Shown here piece by piece: positions 19,781 to 29,242 of a DNA stretch of 64,000 nt; position 1 is the first letter of the stretch, and each line of letters starts with the position of its first letter. A program made the position numbers and the translations under genes. The notes under the pieces are model-generated. The model was not told the origin of the DNA and did not search any database. It saw only the letters and a program-made list of their open reading frames with translations. Origin of the DNA: Roseibium sp. TrichSKD4 (GTDB lineage: Bacteria; Pseudomonadota; Alphaproteobacteria; Rhizobiales; Stappiaceae); the NCBI RefSeq assembly GCF_000148725.1, contig NZ_GL476307.1, positions 81,608 through 145,607 of the forward strand. The letters are read 5' to 3'.

Positions 19781-20637
19781 GGGTTGTCACTCCGCAATGT
19801 TTTTGCAAAGGCGGCGGCACTTTCCAGTTTTTGCAGGTCGAGTCCGGTCTCAAACCCTCTTGATTGCATCAGGTGAGCCACGGCTTCTGTTGCGACATTT
19901 CCCTTTGCGCCAGGTGCATAGGGACAGCCACCCAGGCCGCCGATGGCCGTATCGAAGGTGCGAAGACCTTTTTCAAGGCTGACTTCGATATTAGCGAGCG
20001 CATTGCCTTTGGTGTCGTGATAGTGACCGGCGAGCTTGTCTGCCGGAACTTCATTCAGGACCGCATCCAACATGCGGGCGATTGTCTCGGGAGTTCCCGC
20101 GCCAATCGTATCGCCAAGCGAAATTTCGTAGCACCCAAGCTCAAACAACATCGTAGCTACACGTACGACATCTGCAGGGTCGGTGGGGCCATCATAAGGG
20201 CAGTCGGTGACGCAGGAGACGTAGCCGCGCACCGGGATTTCATCGTGCTGAGCCTTTTCCAGCAGCGGTTTGAAGCGTTCAATGCTCTCGTCAATTGAGC
20301 AATTGATATTCTTCTTTGAAAAGCCTTCCGAGGCGGAGCCGAAGATCGCGACTTCATCGGTCAAGGCGCGTTTGGCGGCGCTATAGCCTTTGACGTTCGG
20401 GGTCAGGACGGCATAGGTCACGGCAGGATGCCGGTAAATGCCTTCCATGACATCCGTGGCGTCGGCCATTTGGGGCACCCATTTCGGACTGACAAAGCTT
20501 GTCACTTCAATCTTGCGAAAGCCACAGTCAGACAACTGATCCACCAGTTTGATCTTGTCGTCAGTGGCAACAAAGACCTTCTCGTTTTGCAGGCCATCGC
20601 GCGGCCCCATTTCAAAGATTGTGACAAAGTCCGTCAT
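19777..20637 (-). CDS. Hydroxymethylglutaryl-CoA lyase
   Basis: Cleaves HMG-CoA to acetoacetate and acetyl-CoA, the last step of leucine degradation. 286 residues of the DRE-TIM barrel family: FEMGPRDGLQNEK (metal and catalytic Arg-Asp), VTSFVSPKWVPQMAD, LAGHYHDTKGNALAN (metal histidines) and the lyase signature GGLGGCPYAPGAKGN with the catalytic cysteine. Gene order and a six-base gap to the synthetase gene place it in the leucine operon. Confidence 0.96.
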   Translation of the reverse strand: MTDFVTIFEMGPRDGLQNEKVFVATDDKIKLVDQLSDCGFRKIEVTSFVSPKWVPQMADATDVMEGIYRHPAVTYAVLTPNVKGYSAAKRALTDEVAIFGSASEGFSKKNINCSIDESIERFKPLLEKAQHDEIPVRGYVSCVTDCPYDGPTDPADVVRVATMLFELGCYEISLGDTIGAGTPETIARMLDAVLNEVPADKLAGHYHDTKGNALANIEVSLEKGLRTFDTAIGGLGGCPYAPGAKGNVATEAVAHLMQSRGFETGLDLQKLESAAAFAKTLRSDNP

Positions 20638-20643
20638 CTTGGG

Positions 20644-22284
20644 TCAGCTTTCATTCTCGGTAGCAGCACGGGCGCGCAGTTCACGGCGGATCACTTTGCC
20701 AGTCGTGGTCATGGGAAGGGCATCAACGAAGGCAACTTCGCGCGGGTATTCGTGAGCTGCCAGTCTTGTTTTGACGAACTTGGCGATCTCATCGCCTAGG
20801 TCCGCGCTTGCCTCATGCTCTTGTTTCAAAACGATATAGGCCTTGACGATTTCCGTGCGCTGCGGATCAGGCTTGCCCACCACGCCGGCCATGGCGACTG
20901 CTGGATGTTGCAAGAGGCAGTCCTCGATTTCACCTGGCCCGATGCGATAGCCTGAGGACGTGATGACATCATCATCTCGTCCGACAAAGCGGATCCAACC
21001 GTCCTTGTCCATCACGCCGGTATCACCGGTCAAAAGCCAGTCGCCTGCGAACTTTTTAGCCGTTGCGTCCTCGTTGTTCCAGTAGCCAAGGAACATGACC
21101 GGGTCGGGGCGTTTGACGGCGATGTTTCCTTGCTCGCTTCTGGGGAGTTCGACACCTTTGTCGTCGACAATTGCAAGCGTATGTCCGGGAGCAGCGCGGC
21201 CCATGATGCCGGGCCGCCCCTCCATGATCTTCGCGCAGCTGGAAACGATCATGTTGCACTCGGTCTGGCCATAGAACTCATTGATTGTCAGGCCGAAGGT
21301 CTTGCGGCCCCAGTCGATCAGTTCCTTGCCGAGGGTTTCACCGCCAGAGGCTACGGACCGGAGGTCCAGCGACCAGCACTCTCGGGGATTGTCCACTTGC
21401 CGCATCATCTTCAAAGCGGTTGGTGGCAGGAAGGTGTTTCGGATCTTCTGATCCTGCAGCAGCTGGAAGGCCGCTTCTGCGGTAAATTTCTTGAAACGGC
21501 AGGCGACGACAGGAACGCCGAGATAAAGCGCTGGCATCAAGACATCCAGCAAGCCGCCGATCCAGGCCCAGTCCGCCGGGGTCCAGATACGGTCACCCGG
21601 TTGGCCGAGAAAGTCGTGGCTCATCTCAACGCCGGGAAGGTGGCCCAGTAACACCCGATGGGCGTGCAGTGCGCCTTTGGGCTGACCAGTGGTCCCGGAT
21701 GTGTAGATGATAATTGCGGGATCATTTGCGCGGGTTTGCACCGGGGTAAATTCGTTGCTTTGACCCTGCAGTGCGCCGTGCAGGTTTAGAGCGCCCCCCT
21801 GCTCGCCATCGGCACACAGAATGGTTGCCAGCTCCGGCAATTTTTCTCGCAAGTGCGCTAGTTTTTTAGCCCCCGCTTTATCCGTTACAACAGCTTTTGC
21901 ACCTGAGTTTTGTAACCTGTAGAGAAGAGCTTCTTCGCCAAAGAGCGTAAAGAGCGGGATGGAGATTGCGGCTAGCTTCAAAGCCGCAATGTGTGTGATC
22001 GCTGTTTCGGGGCGCTGTGGCATCAAGACAGCGACGCGGTCTCCTGCATTTACACCTTGGCTTTTGAGGAGGTTCGCCAACCGGTTGGATTGGTCACGCA
22101 AGTCGCCATAGGTGAAACGGGAAACCGGGCCATCTTCTTCGGCATACGCCAGCGCTTCCCGGTCCGGGTCTTTTGTCGCCCAGTCATCACAAATGGCCGC
22201 CCCGATGTTGAAGTGCTCGGGGATCGACCACTTGAACCGCTTGGTCAGGTCTTCATAGCTTCCGGCGTCAGGAAGCAGTCTCAT
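20644..22284 (-). CDS. AMP-forming acyl-CoA synthetase
   Basis: 546 residues of the ANL superfamily: P-loop IIYTSGTTGQPKGALHAHR, NEFYGQTECNM (A5), DWLLTGDTGVMDKDGW (A7), GRDDDVITSSGYRIGP hinge and the catalytic lysine in TTTGKVIRREL near the C-terminus. It resembles medium-chain or acetoacetate/isovalerate-activating enzymes. Its place between the MCC alpha subunit and HMG-CoA lyase suggests activation of acetoacetate or a branched acid, but the substrate cannot be read from sequence. ATG 22284 (MRLLPDAGSYED) overlaps the MCC alpha stop by 17 bases. Confidence 0.9.
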   Translation of the reverse strand: MRLLPDAGSYEDLTKRFKWSIPEHFNIGAAICDDWATKDPDREALAYAEEDGPVSRFTYGDLRDQSNRLANLLKSQGVNAGDRVAVLMPQRPETAITHIAALKLAAISIPLFTLFGEEALLYRLQNSGAKAVVTDKAGAKKLAHLREKLPELATILCADGEQGGALNLHGALQGQSNEFTPVQTRANDPAIIIYTSGTTGQPKGALHAHRVLLGHLPGVEMSHDFLGQPGDRIWTPADWAWIGGLLDVLMPALYLGVPVVACRFKKFTAEAAFQLLQDQKIRNTFLPPTALKMMRQVDNPRECWSLDLRSVASGGETLGKELIDWGRKTFGLTINEFYGQTECNMIVSSCAKIMEGRPGIMGRAAPGHTLAIVDDKGVELPRSEQGNIAVKRPDPVMFLGYWNNEDATAKKFAGDWLLTGDTGVMDKDGWIRFVGRDDDVITSSGYRIGPGEIEDCLLQHPAVAMAGVVGKPDPQRTEIVKAYIVLKQEHEASADLGDEIAKFVKTRLAAHEYPREVAFVDALPMTTTGKVIRRELRARAATENES

Positions 22285-24262
22285 TGCTTGCCTCCAGCGC
22301 CAGAAGAACTGTTCCATCCAGAACCTGTTCGCCCGCATCCGCCATGACTTCGGCGATAATGCCGTCGCGCGGAGCTTTCAGAGTATGCTCCATCTTCATG
22401 GCTTCCAGGATCACCAATGGCTGGTCCTTGGTGACGGCGTCACCGGCGGACGCATTCAGAACTTTGACCAAGCCCGGCATCGGGGCGATGATCTGATCTC
22501 CGGCTTCGCCTGCATCGTCGTCTGAGCTCATGACATCTGGCAGCACAATCGAATAGGCGTGTCCGCCAAGGAAAACTGTCAGATCGTTGTCGGACCGCAC
22601 CACAACAGCTAACTTGCGCCCACCATCCCGCACATATGTGAATTTCGAACCGTCTATCGAAATCAGCTTATAGGTGGCAGGTGTCTCTCCAAGGTGAACC
22701 GCATATTCGTGATCGCCCAGAACCTGAACTTCCACATCCTGCCGGTCACCTGCGACTTCCATCAAGGCAAATTGGCGGGATGCACTCCAGATGCGCCATC
22801 CGGCCAAAGCGTCAAATGGGTCACTGCTCTTTGGAGCTTTTGTGAGGCCAAGGGCGGTCAGGGCTGCCAGAGCCAATGCGTCTTCCGGCATATCAGGCTC
22901 TGAAACCAGGCTTTCCAGATCCCGATCAATCAGGCCTGTGTCGACGTCGCCTTTGGCAAAGCCTTCGTGACGGCAAAGTGCGGTAAGGAAACCTGCATTG
23001 GTCACGCAGCCTGCGACTTTGGTCGCCTCAAGGCTTGCCAGCAATTGTCCGAGTGCAGCTTCACGGTTAGGGCCATGGACGATCACCTTGGCAATCATTG
23101 GGTCGTAGAACGGGCTGATTTCGTCGCCGGGGCGCACGCCGCTGTCAACACGGGCTTGCTCGTCAGGAAGGTTGAGGTGCGTGAGTGTGCCGATGGCGGG
23201 CAGGAAGCCTTTTGGAGCGTCTTCCGCGTAAAGGCGGGCTTCAAAAGCATGGCCGGAGAAGGTGATGTCGCCCTGCGTTTTGGGCAAGGGTTTGCCGCTG
23301 GCAACAAGCAGCTGCCACTCGACAAGGTCCTCGCCGGTGATCATTTCCGTAACCGGGTGCTCCACCTGAAGACGGGTGTTCATTTCCATGAAATAGAAGC
23401 GGTCTGCGCGCAGGCCCTCGGAAACATCAACGATGAACTCGATCGTGCCTGCGCCGGCATAGTTGATGGCTTTGGCGGCCTTCACGGCAGCCTCACCCAT
23501 CGCCTTGCGCATGTCTTCGGGCATGTCGGGGGCTGGGGCTTCCTCGATCACCTTCTGGTGACGGCGTTGCAAGGAGCAGTCGCGTTCAAACAGGTGAACC
23601 GCATTGCCATGCTTGTCGCCGAAAACCTGAATTTCAATGTGACGGGGCTTTGCGACATATTTCTCGATCAAAACCCGGCCATCGCCGAAACTCGCTTCGC
23701 CTTCGCGCTGCGCGGAGGAGAGCGCGCTCATGAACTCGTCCGGATGGTCAACGCGGCGCATGCCCTTGCCGCCGCCGCCAGCGCGCGCCTTGATGAGCAC
23801 GGGATAGCCGATCTTGCCAGCCTGGATTTTCAGGAATCCTGCGTCCTGTGTTTCCCGGTGATAACCGGGAACGACCGGAACGCCTGCCTTTTCCATCAGG
23901 GCCTTTGCTGCGTCCTTTAGGCCCATGGCACGAATGGAGTCAGCGCTTGGCCCTATAAAAGTGATCCCGGCTGCGTCCAGCGCATCCACGAAGTCTGGAT
24001 TTTCGGAAAGGAAACCATAACCGGGGTGGACGGCTTCCGCGCCGCTTTTCCGGCAAACGTCGATCAGGGTTTCAACCTTGAGATAGCTCTCAGAAACTGG
24101 AGCGGGGCCGATGCGATAGGCTTCGTCCGCCATCGCCACATGTTTGGAACCTGCATCGGCGTCAGAATACACAGCAACGGTCTTGATGCCGAGGCGTTTG
24201 GCGGTTTCCATGACCCGACAGGCGATTTCTCCGCGATTGGCAATGAGGATCTTCTTGAACAT
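22268..24262 (-). CDS. Methylcrotonyl-CoA carboxylase biotin-containing alpha subunit
   Basis: 664 residues with biotin carboxylase, linker and biotinyl domains. N-terminal KKILIANRGEIACRVMETA; ATP-grasp KARAGGGGKGMRRV; HIEIQVFGDKHGN; MNTRLQVEHPVTEMITG; and a C-terminal biotin site LEAMKMEHTLKAP. Pairing with the neighbouring MCC-type carboxyltransferase and leucine-pathway enzymes indicates 3-methylcrotonyl-CoA as substrate, although propionyl- or geranyl-CoA carboxylases share these domains. ATG 24262 follows GAGGAG; earlier in-frame ATG 24292 lies inside the ASCH gene. Confidence 0.93.
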   Translation of the reverse strand: MFKKILIANRGEIACRVMETAKRLGIKTVAVYSDADAGSKHVAMADEAYRIGPAPVSESYLKVETLIDVCRKSGAEAVHPGYGFLSENPDFVDALDAAGITFIGPSADSIRAMGLKDAAKALMEKAGVPVVPGYHRETQDAGFLKIQAGKIGYPVLIKARAGGGGKGMRRVDHPDEFMSALSSAQREGEASFGDGRVLIEKYVAKPRHIEIQVFGDKHGNAVHLFERDCSLQRRHQKVIEEAPAPDMPEDMRKAMGEAAVKAAKAINYAGAGTIEFIVDVSEGLRADRFYFMEMNTRLQVEHPVTEMITGEDLVEWQLLVASGKPLPKTQGDITFSGHAFEARLYAEDAPKGFLPAIGTLTHLNLPDEQARVDSGVRPGDEISPFYDPMIAKVIVHGPNREAALGQLLASLEATKVAGCVTNAGFLTALCRHEGFAKGDVDTGLIDRDLESLVSEPDMPEDALALAALTALGLTKAPKSSDPFDALAGWRIWSASRQFALMEVAGDRQDVEVQVLGDHEYAVHLGETPATYKLISIDGSKFTYVRDGGRKLAVVVRSDNDLTVFLGGHAYSIVLPDVMSSDDDAGEAGDQIIAPMPGLVKVLNASAGDAVTKDQPLVILEAMKMEHTLKAPRDGIIAEVMADAGEQVLDGTVLLALEASNETAS

Positions 24263-24263
24263 T

Positions 24264-24686
24264 TTAGTTGGCTCCTCGTTGCAGGTCTTCAATCAGTTTG
24301 AAACGTTCGCAGACCAATTCCATTTCTTCGGTACAGCCGCCATTGCGCTCGAAATAGGCTCGGTGATCTTTGCGCCAGCCTTCAAGTGTTTCATTCTCGC
24401 CCTCAGCAAGCGCGAAGCTCTCATCGACATCGCAGAACCGGCGAATAATCACCTCAACAGTTTCGATGACAAGGGCTGGCCGACCATCCCAATGCAGGGA
24501 AATGTCTTTTCGACCCACAACCGGCAGTGCCTCGCCGCCTTCTTGAAAATCATGCAATGCACCGCAAGTTGCCGTTTTTTTGCCAGCGCGAACCAAAGAC
24601 AACAGCTCTTCGCAAAGGGCTTCGCTGTCACCGAAGGTAAAGGTTTCAGCGTCCGGATATCTGGTTTTTAGTTGTTCCAAAGTCAT
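24264..24686 (-). CDS. ASCH domain protein
   Basis: 140 residues from MTLEQLKTRYPDAETFTFGD. The ASCH (PUA-like) pattern is visible: a GKKTATCGAL motif near residue 37, a VVGRKDISLHWDGRP segment and C-terminal WRKDHRAYFERNGG. ASCH domains bind RNA or modified nucleosides; YqfB-type members hydrolyse N4-acetylcytidine. It is packed between the two MCC subunit genes with gaps of 4 bases and 1 base, so it is co-translated with a leucine-catabolism operon, an odd partner. Its substrate is unknown. Confidence 0.88.
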   Translation of the reverse strand: MTLEQLKTRYPDAETFTFGDSEALCEELLSLVRAGKKTATCGALHDFQEGGEALPVVGRKDISLHWDGRPALVIETVEVIIRRFCDVDESFALAEGENETLEGWRKDHRAYFERNGGCTEEMELVCERFKLIEDLQRGAN

Positions 24687-24690
24687 GGCC

Positions 24691-26298
24691 TTACATCCGG
24701 AACAGGCCGAAGCGCGTGTCTTCGATTGGGGCGTTGAGGGCTGCAGAGAGGGAGAGACCCAGAATATCGCGCGTCTTGCGCGGGTCGATGATGCCATCAT
24801 CCCACAGGCGGGCCGTGGCATAGAGCGGGTGTCCCTGTTCCTCAAATTGATCGATGATCGGTTGCTTGAACGCGGCCTCTTCGTCCGTTGACCAGCCGCC
24901 GCCCTTGCGCTCAATGCCGTCGCGGCGAACTGTGGCTAGAACACCTGCGGCCTGCTCGCCGCCCATGACTGAGATCCGAGAGTTCGGCCACGTCCACAAG
25001 AAGCGCGGATTATAGGCGCGGCCACACATGCCATAGTTACCCGCGCCAAAGGAGCCGCCGACCAGCATGGTGATTTTGGGAACTGATGTTGTGGCGACGG
25101 CTGTCACCAATTTGGCACCGTCCTTTGCTATGCCCCCGCTTTCGTAGGTTCGGCCAACCATGAAGCCGGTGATGTTCTGCAGGAAGACCAGCGGGATCTT
25201 TCGTTGCGAGCACAGCTCGACGAAATGCGCGCCCTTGACTGCACTTTCAGAGAAGAGAACGCCATTGTTGGCGATGATCCCGACCGGCATGCCGTGGATA
25301 TGGGCAAAGCCGCAGACCAAGGTCGTGCCATAACGGGCCTTGAACTCGTCAAATCGGGAGCCGTCCACGACGCGGGCAATCACTTCGCGAATGTCGTAAG
25401 GCGTTTTAAGGTCTGCGGGCACAACACCGAGAATTTCGTCCGGATCGTAGAGCGGGTCTTCTGGTGTCTGAAGGGCAACATCGGCGAATTTTTCGCGGTT
25501 GAGGTTGGCAACAGCTCGCCGGGCCAAGGCGAGAGCGTGCGCATCGTCGCGGGCCAAATGATCGGCAACACCGGAAAGTCGTGTGTGGACATCGCCGCCA
25601 CCAAGGTCTTCTGCCGTCACTTCCTCGCCGGTGGCCGCTTTAACCAGCGGTGGGCCAGCCAGGAAAATCGTGCCTTGGTTCTTCACGATGATCGTCTCAT
25701 CGGACATGGCCGGAACATAAGCACCGCCTGCCGTGCAGGAGCCCATGACGACCGCGATCTGCGCAATGCCTTTCGCTGACATGTTGGCCTGATTGTAGAA
25801 AATCCGCCCGAAATGGTCCTTGTCCGGGAAGACCTCGTCCTGATTGGGCAGGTTTGCGCCGCCTGAATCCACCAGATAGATGCAGGGCAGATTGTTCTGC
25901 TCAGCGATTTCTTGAGCGCGGAGGTGCTTTTTCACTGAAAGCGGATAGTAGGTGCCACCTTTGACGGTGGCGTCGTTGGCGAGGATCATCACTTCCTGGC
26001 CTTCCACCCGCCCGATACCCGCAATCATGCCAGCTGCCGGAGCTGCGCCATCATACATGCCATGTGCGGCCATCATCCCAACTTCCATAAACGGAGAGCC
26101 GGGATCAAGCAGGCGAGAGACACGCTCGCGCGGCAGGATCTTGCCACGAGAAACATGACGGTCTCGCGAAGCTGCGCCCCCACCATCAAGGGCCGTTTGA
26201 GCGGCTGCCTTGATTTCAGCCATGGCAGTTTCATGGGCTTTTTTGTTGGCCGTGAAGGTTTCACTGCGCGAAGACAGGCTGGACTTCAGGATGCTCAT
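24691..26298 (-). CDS. Methylcrotonyl-CoA carboxylase beta (carboxyltransferase) subunit
   Basis: 535 residues of the biotin-dependent carboxyltransferase family. Landmarks: [20 protein letters not shown], the acyl-CoA oxyanion segment [32 protein letters not shown] and [20 protein letters not shown]. These match MCC beta rather than propionyl-CoA carboxylase beta. It starts in a four-base overlap with the TetR regulator gene and is followed 4 bases later by the ASCH gene. It transfers carboxyl from biotin on the alpha subunit to 3-methylcrotonyl-CoA. Confidence 0.94.
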   Translation of the reverse strand: MSILKSSLSSRSETFTANKKAHETAMAEIKAAAQTALDGGGAASRDRHVSRGKILPRERVSRLLDPGSPFMEVGMMAAHGMYDGAAPAAGMIAGIGRVEGQEVMILANDATVKGGTYYPLSVKKHLRAQEIAEQNNLPCIYLVDSGGANLPNQDEVFPDKDHFGRIFYNQANMSAKGIAQIAVVMGSCTAGGAYVPAMSDETIIVKNQGTIFLAGPPLVKAATGEEVTAEDLGGGDVHTRLSGVADHLARDDAHALALARRAVANLNREKFADVALQTPEDPLYDPDEILGVVPADLKTPYDIREVIARVVDGSRFDEFKARYGTTLVCGFAHIHGMPVGIIANNGVLFSESAVKGAHFVELCSQRKIPLVFLQNITGFMVGRTYESGGIAKDGAKLVTAVATTSVPKITMLVGGSFGAGNYGMCGRAYNPRFLWTWPNSRISVMGGEQAAGVLATVRRDGIERKGGGWSTDEEAAFKQPIIDQFEEQGHPLYATARLWDDGIIDPRKTRDILGLSLSAALNAPIEDTRFGLFRM

Positions 26299-26930
26299 GA
26301 CACCCGCTCTCCTATCGTGTTGGCGTTTGCCGCGCTGCCAACGGACCGTTGCACCAGCGCTGCGTAGAGATTTTCAATTTCAGTTGGGTCGAGAGCGCCG
26401 CCGGGCTGATACCAGCTGGGAATGCCGGTCAACATGGCGATGATGGCCCGTGTTGCGACCTTCGCGTCTTTAACCTGATACCGTCCGCTTTTTGCGCCTG
26501 CTGACAAGATATCCGTCAATATCGTTTCATAACGTCGGCGCTCAGCGCCAACTTGCTGGTAATTGTCCGGCTCAAGATTGCGCAGTTCCATGTAGGAGAC
26601 AAAAACTTCGTCACGTTTTTCCAGGTGGTAACGAATATGAAAGCGGACGAATGTGTCGAGCGGGTCAGCGCCGGAAGATTTGTTTGCGGCTTCCCGCTCC
26701 CAAGCGGAGATCAGGTCGGCCATATGGGCCAACATAAGGTCTTTCAGGATATCTTGTTTGGTCGCGAAGTGATTGTAGAGGGCACCGGGCTGAACGCCGA
26801 CATTCTGTGCGACCTCGCGCATGGAAACAGCAGCGTAGCCATTCCGCGCAAACAGCTTCAGGGCAGCGGCGCGAACTTTCGCAGCCGTCTGCGTTCCCTT
26901 GGGCGTTGATTGTCTTGCAGGTGCGCTCAT
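26295..26930 (-). CDS. TetR-family transcriptional regulator of the leucine operon
   Basis: 211 residues from ATG 26930, preceded by GGAGGGC. The N-terminal helix-turn-helix reads [41 protein letters not shown] (key tail YNHFATK), and the rest is a helical ligand-binding domain. An open frame reaches 26978, but that start would lie over the palindromic operator, so the shorter start is preferred. The gene overlaps mccB by four bases and is the first of the operon, so it most likely represses its own operon and responds to a CoA thioester or acid intermediate. Confidence 0.9.
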   Translation of the reverse strand: MSAPARQSTPKGTQTAAKVRAAALKLFARNGYAAVSMREVAQNVGVQPGALYNHFATKQDILKDLMLAHMADLISAWEREAANKSSGADPLDTFVRFHIRYHLEKRDEVFVSYMELRNLEPDNYQQVGAERRRYETILTDILSAGAKSGRYQVKDAKVATRAIIAMLTGIPSWYQPGGALDPTEIENLYAALVQRSVGSAANANTIGERVS

Positions 26931-26955
26931 TTGCCCTCCATCATGCTGATAAATA

Positions 26956-26969
26956 AATGAACGTTCATT
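26956..26969. promoter_or_regulatory. Probable TetR operator palindrome
   Basis: AATGAACGTTCATT is a perfect 14-base palindrome lying 26 bases upstream of the regulator start. The core ATGAACGTTCAT has the size and symmetry of operators for TetR repressors of fatty-acid and branched-chain degradation. It probably autoregulates the leucine operon and may influence the divergent ppk2 gene. Confidence 0.65.
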
Positions 26970-27109
26970 CATATTCAATCCAGAAATTTTCTCAAGAGCA
27001 CTTTTGATCTGGCTAAATGTGTTTTCCGGATGGTGCTGTTACACAGCTGTTACAGTGACAATGTTCACACTAAACCAGTTTCAGGACGCATCGACGCAAG
27101 GGAGTGAGG

Positions 27110-28018
27110 ATGACTGACGACAGTGCAAAAACCTGGGTTGAAGCTGAATGGGCCGACAGCCTGGATGAAGAACTGGAAATGGAAATTGACGACAACCTGA
27201 TCGCCAAGGATTTGGCTTTCATTTCCGAAAAAAAGCACAAGTCGACCCTTGATCGGAATACCTATTTTCATGAGTTGCTGCGCCTTCAGTCCGAGCTTGT
27301 GAAGCTTCAGGATTGGGTGCAGCACACGAATGAGAAAGTGGTCGTCATTTTTGAAGGCCGAGATGCCGCAGGCAAGGGCGGCGTGATCAAGCGGATTACC
27401 CAACGCCTGAACCCTCGTGTATGCCGGGTCGTAGCTTTGCCAGCGCCGAGCGAGCGTGAAAAATCCCAGTGGTACTTCCAGCGTTATGTACCCCATCTGC
27501 CAGCAGGCGGTGAAATCGTCCTTTTTGACCGGTCCTGGTACAACCGCTCTGGGGTTGAGCGGGTCATGGGTTTTGCAAATGAAAGTCAGGTCGAGGAGTT
27601 CTTCCACGATGTACCGGAGTTCGAGCGTATGCTCGTGCGGTCCGGAATTCGTTTGATTAAATACTGGTTCTCCATCACCGATGAAGAACAGCAGCTGCGC
27701 TTTTTAATGCGCGTGCATGACCCTTTGAAGCAGTGGAAGCTCTCTCCAATGGACCTGCAGTCTCGCATCCGCTGGGAAGATTATACCAAGGCAAAGGAAG
27801 AGACGTTTGAGCGAACGAACATTCCCGAAGCTCCATGGTTCATCGTGGAAGGCAACGACAAGAAGCGCGCGCGCCTGAACTGTATCAGCCATTTCCTGTC
27901 GATGTTGCCCTATCAGGAAATCCCGCATGATCCGATCTCACTGCCTGACCGCGTGTTCAATCCGGATTATGAGAGAAAGGTTCTGCCCGAGCACCTCTAT
28001 GTGCCGGAGAGGTTCTGA
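27110..28018 (+). CDS. ppk2: Polyphosphate kinase 2
   Basis: 302 residues. PPK2 fold: the Walker A FEGRDAAGKGGVIKRI near residue 82, QWYFQRYVPHLPAGGE, the Walker B/lid region LFDRSWYNRSGVERVMGF and FSITDEEQQLRF. PPK2 enzymes use polyphosphate to phosphorylate nucleoside mono- or diphosphates; the class cannot be fixed with certainty from motifs alone. ATG 27110 follows GGGAGTGAGG; an in-frame GTG six bases earlier is less likely. It is divergent from the TetR-led leucine operon and ends in its own terminator. Confidence 0.95.
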   Translation: MTDDSAKTWVEAEWADSLDEELEMEIDDNLIAKDLAFISEKKHKSTLDRNTYFHELLRLQSELVKLQDWVQHTNEKVVVIFEGRDAAGKGGVIKRITQRLNPRVCRVVALPAPSEREKSQWYFQRYVPHLPAGGEIVLFDRSWYNRSGVERVMGFANESQVEEFFHDVPEFERMLVRSGIRLIKYWFSITDEEQQLRFLMRVHDPLKQWKLSPMDLQSRIRWEDYTKAKEETFERTNIPEAPWFIVEGNDKKRARLNCISHFLSMLPYQEIPHDPISLPDRVFNPDYERKVLPEHLYVPERF

Positions 28019-28044
28019 GCACGAGCCGCCGAAATATGATGGAT

Positions 28045-28074
28045 AGAGCGCTCGTTCGGGCGCTCTTTCTGTTT
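28045..28074 (+). terminator. Terminator after ppk2
   Basis: AGAGCGC-tcgttcgg-GCGCTCT hairpin followed by TTCTGTTT, 26 bases after the ppk2 stop. Confidence 0.8.
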
Positions 28075-28181
28075 CAGGGGCACCTTTTGGAGAGCACTTC
28101 ACAGTGGCGGGGGGGCTGATTTCTGGTCACCATGCTTTTCACCCGCTAAAACAAGTTCAGATCAAGGTAGGGGGCCATTTC

Positions 28182-29189
28182 ATGAGCAAGGCGATTAGGT
28201 GGGGCGTGCTGTCGACGGCAAAAATTGGCCGCGAGAAATTCATTCCCGGACTGCAGCGTTCCAAAACCGGAGAGGTCACTGCAATTGCCTCGCGAAACTT
28301 AGAGACGGCGCAAGCAACCGCACATCAGCTCGGGATCGAGAAGGCTTATGGTTCGTACGAAGACCTCTTGGCTGATCCGGATATTGATGCGGTTTATAAT
28401 CCGCTGCCCAATCACCTCCATGTGCCGCTGACGCTTCAAGCCGTTGAAGCGGGAAAGCATGTCTTGTGTGAAAAGCCGATCGCTCTCGATGCTGCGGAGG
28501 CGCGCCAGCTGCTTGATTTGCCGAAAGACAAGCTGGTGGCGGAAGGTTTCATGGTGCGAGCGCACCCTCAGTGGGTGCGGGCGCGGGAGATTGTGCGCAG
28601 CGGGCAGCTGGGCGAGGTGAAGGTCATTCAGGGCTTCTTCAGTTACTTCAACGCAAACCCAGCCAATATCCGAAACAATGCGGAGATCGGAGGAGGGGCG
28701 CTGTTGGATATCGGGTGTTATCCAATGGTTGCTGGCCGGTATTTTTTTGAAAGAGAGCCTGTGCGGGTCCTGTCCCTGATAGAGCGAGATACGGCTTTTG
28801 GCACTGATACGCTTACAAGTGCTCTTCTCGATTTCGGTCAAGGGTGCCGTCTCGAATTTTCGGTTTCCACTCAGCTGGTGCCGTATCAGCGGTTAAACCT
28901 TTTTGGCACAAAGGGGAGACTGGAAATGGTGGTTCCGTTTAATGCGCCGCAAGGTGCGGAGACCCTTTTGAAAGTGGACACGGGTGCTGAGCTTGGTGAT
29001 CGATCTGCAGAGACCGAGGTGATTGCATCTGCCGATCAATATGCAGAACTGGCGGATAAATTTGGCCGTGCTGTATTGGGAGAAGAGCCGCTGGCTTATG
29101 GCCCGGAAGACGCCGTCCAGAACATGAAAATTCTGGATGCCCTGTTTGCCTCTGAAAAACGTGAAGGCTGGGTGCGCCTGATAGATTGA
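28182..29189 (+). CDS. Gfo/Idh/MocA-family oxidoreductase
   Basis: 335 residues. NAD(P)-binding Rossmann half (IRWGVLSTAKIGREKFIPGL) and the family signature AVYNPLPNHLHVPLTLQAVE, then CEKPIALDAAEA with the catalytic-type Lys-Pro, and GGGALLDIGCYPMVAGRYF in the C-terminal domain. Such enzymes oxidise sugars, inositols or dihydrodiols; the substrate is not evident. ATG 28182 follows a G-rich site (GGTAGGGGG); the open frame upstream lacks domain homology. It converges on infC with a shared terminator. Confidence 0.88.
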   Translation: MSKAIRWGVLSTAKIGREKFIPGLQRSKTGEVTAIASRNLETAQATAHQLGIEKAYGSYEDLLADPDIDAVYNPLPNHLHVPLTLQAVEAGKHVLCEKPIALDAAEARQLLDLPKDKLVAEGFMVRAHPQWVRAREIVRSGQLGEVKVIQGFFSYFNANPANIRNNAEIGGGALLDIGCYPMVAGRYFFEREPVRVLSLIERDTAFGTDTLTSALLDFGQGCRLEFSVSTQLVPYQRLNLFGTKGRLEMVVPFNAPQGAETLLKVDTGAELGDRSAETEVIASADQYAELADKFGRAVLGEEPLAYGPEDAVQNMKILDALFASEKREGWVRLID

Positions 29190-29194
29190 AACAA

Positions 29195-29222
29195 AAAACC
29201 CCGCCGTTTCCAGCGGGGTTTC
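29195..29222. terminator. Bidirectional terminator between the oxidoreductase and infC
   Basis: AAACCCCGC and GCGGGGTTT arms with A-rich sequence on one side and T-rich on the other give a functional hairpin for both converging genes. Confidence 0.85.
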
Positions 29223-29242
29223 AAATTCTTGATTGAAAAATC

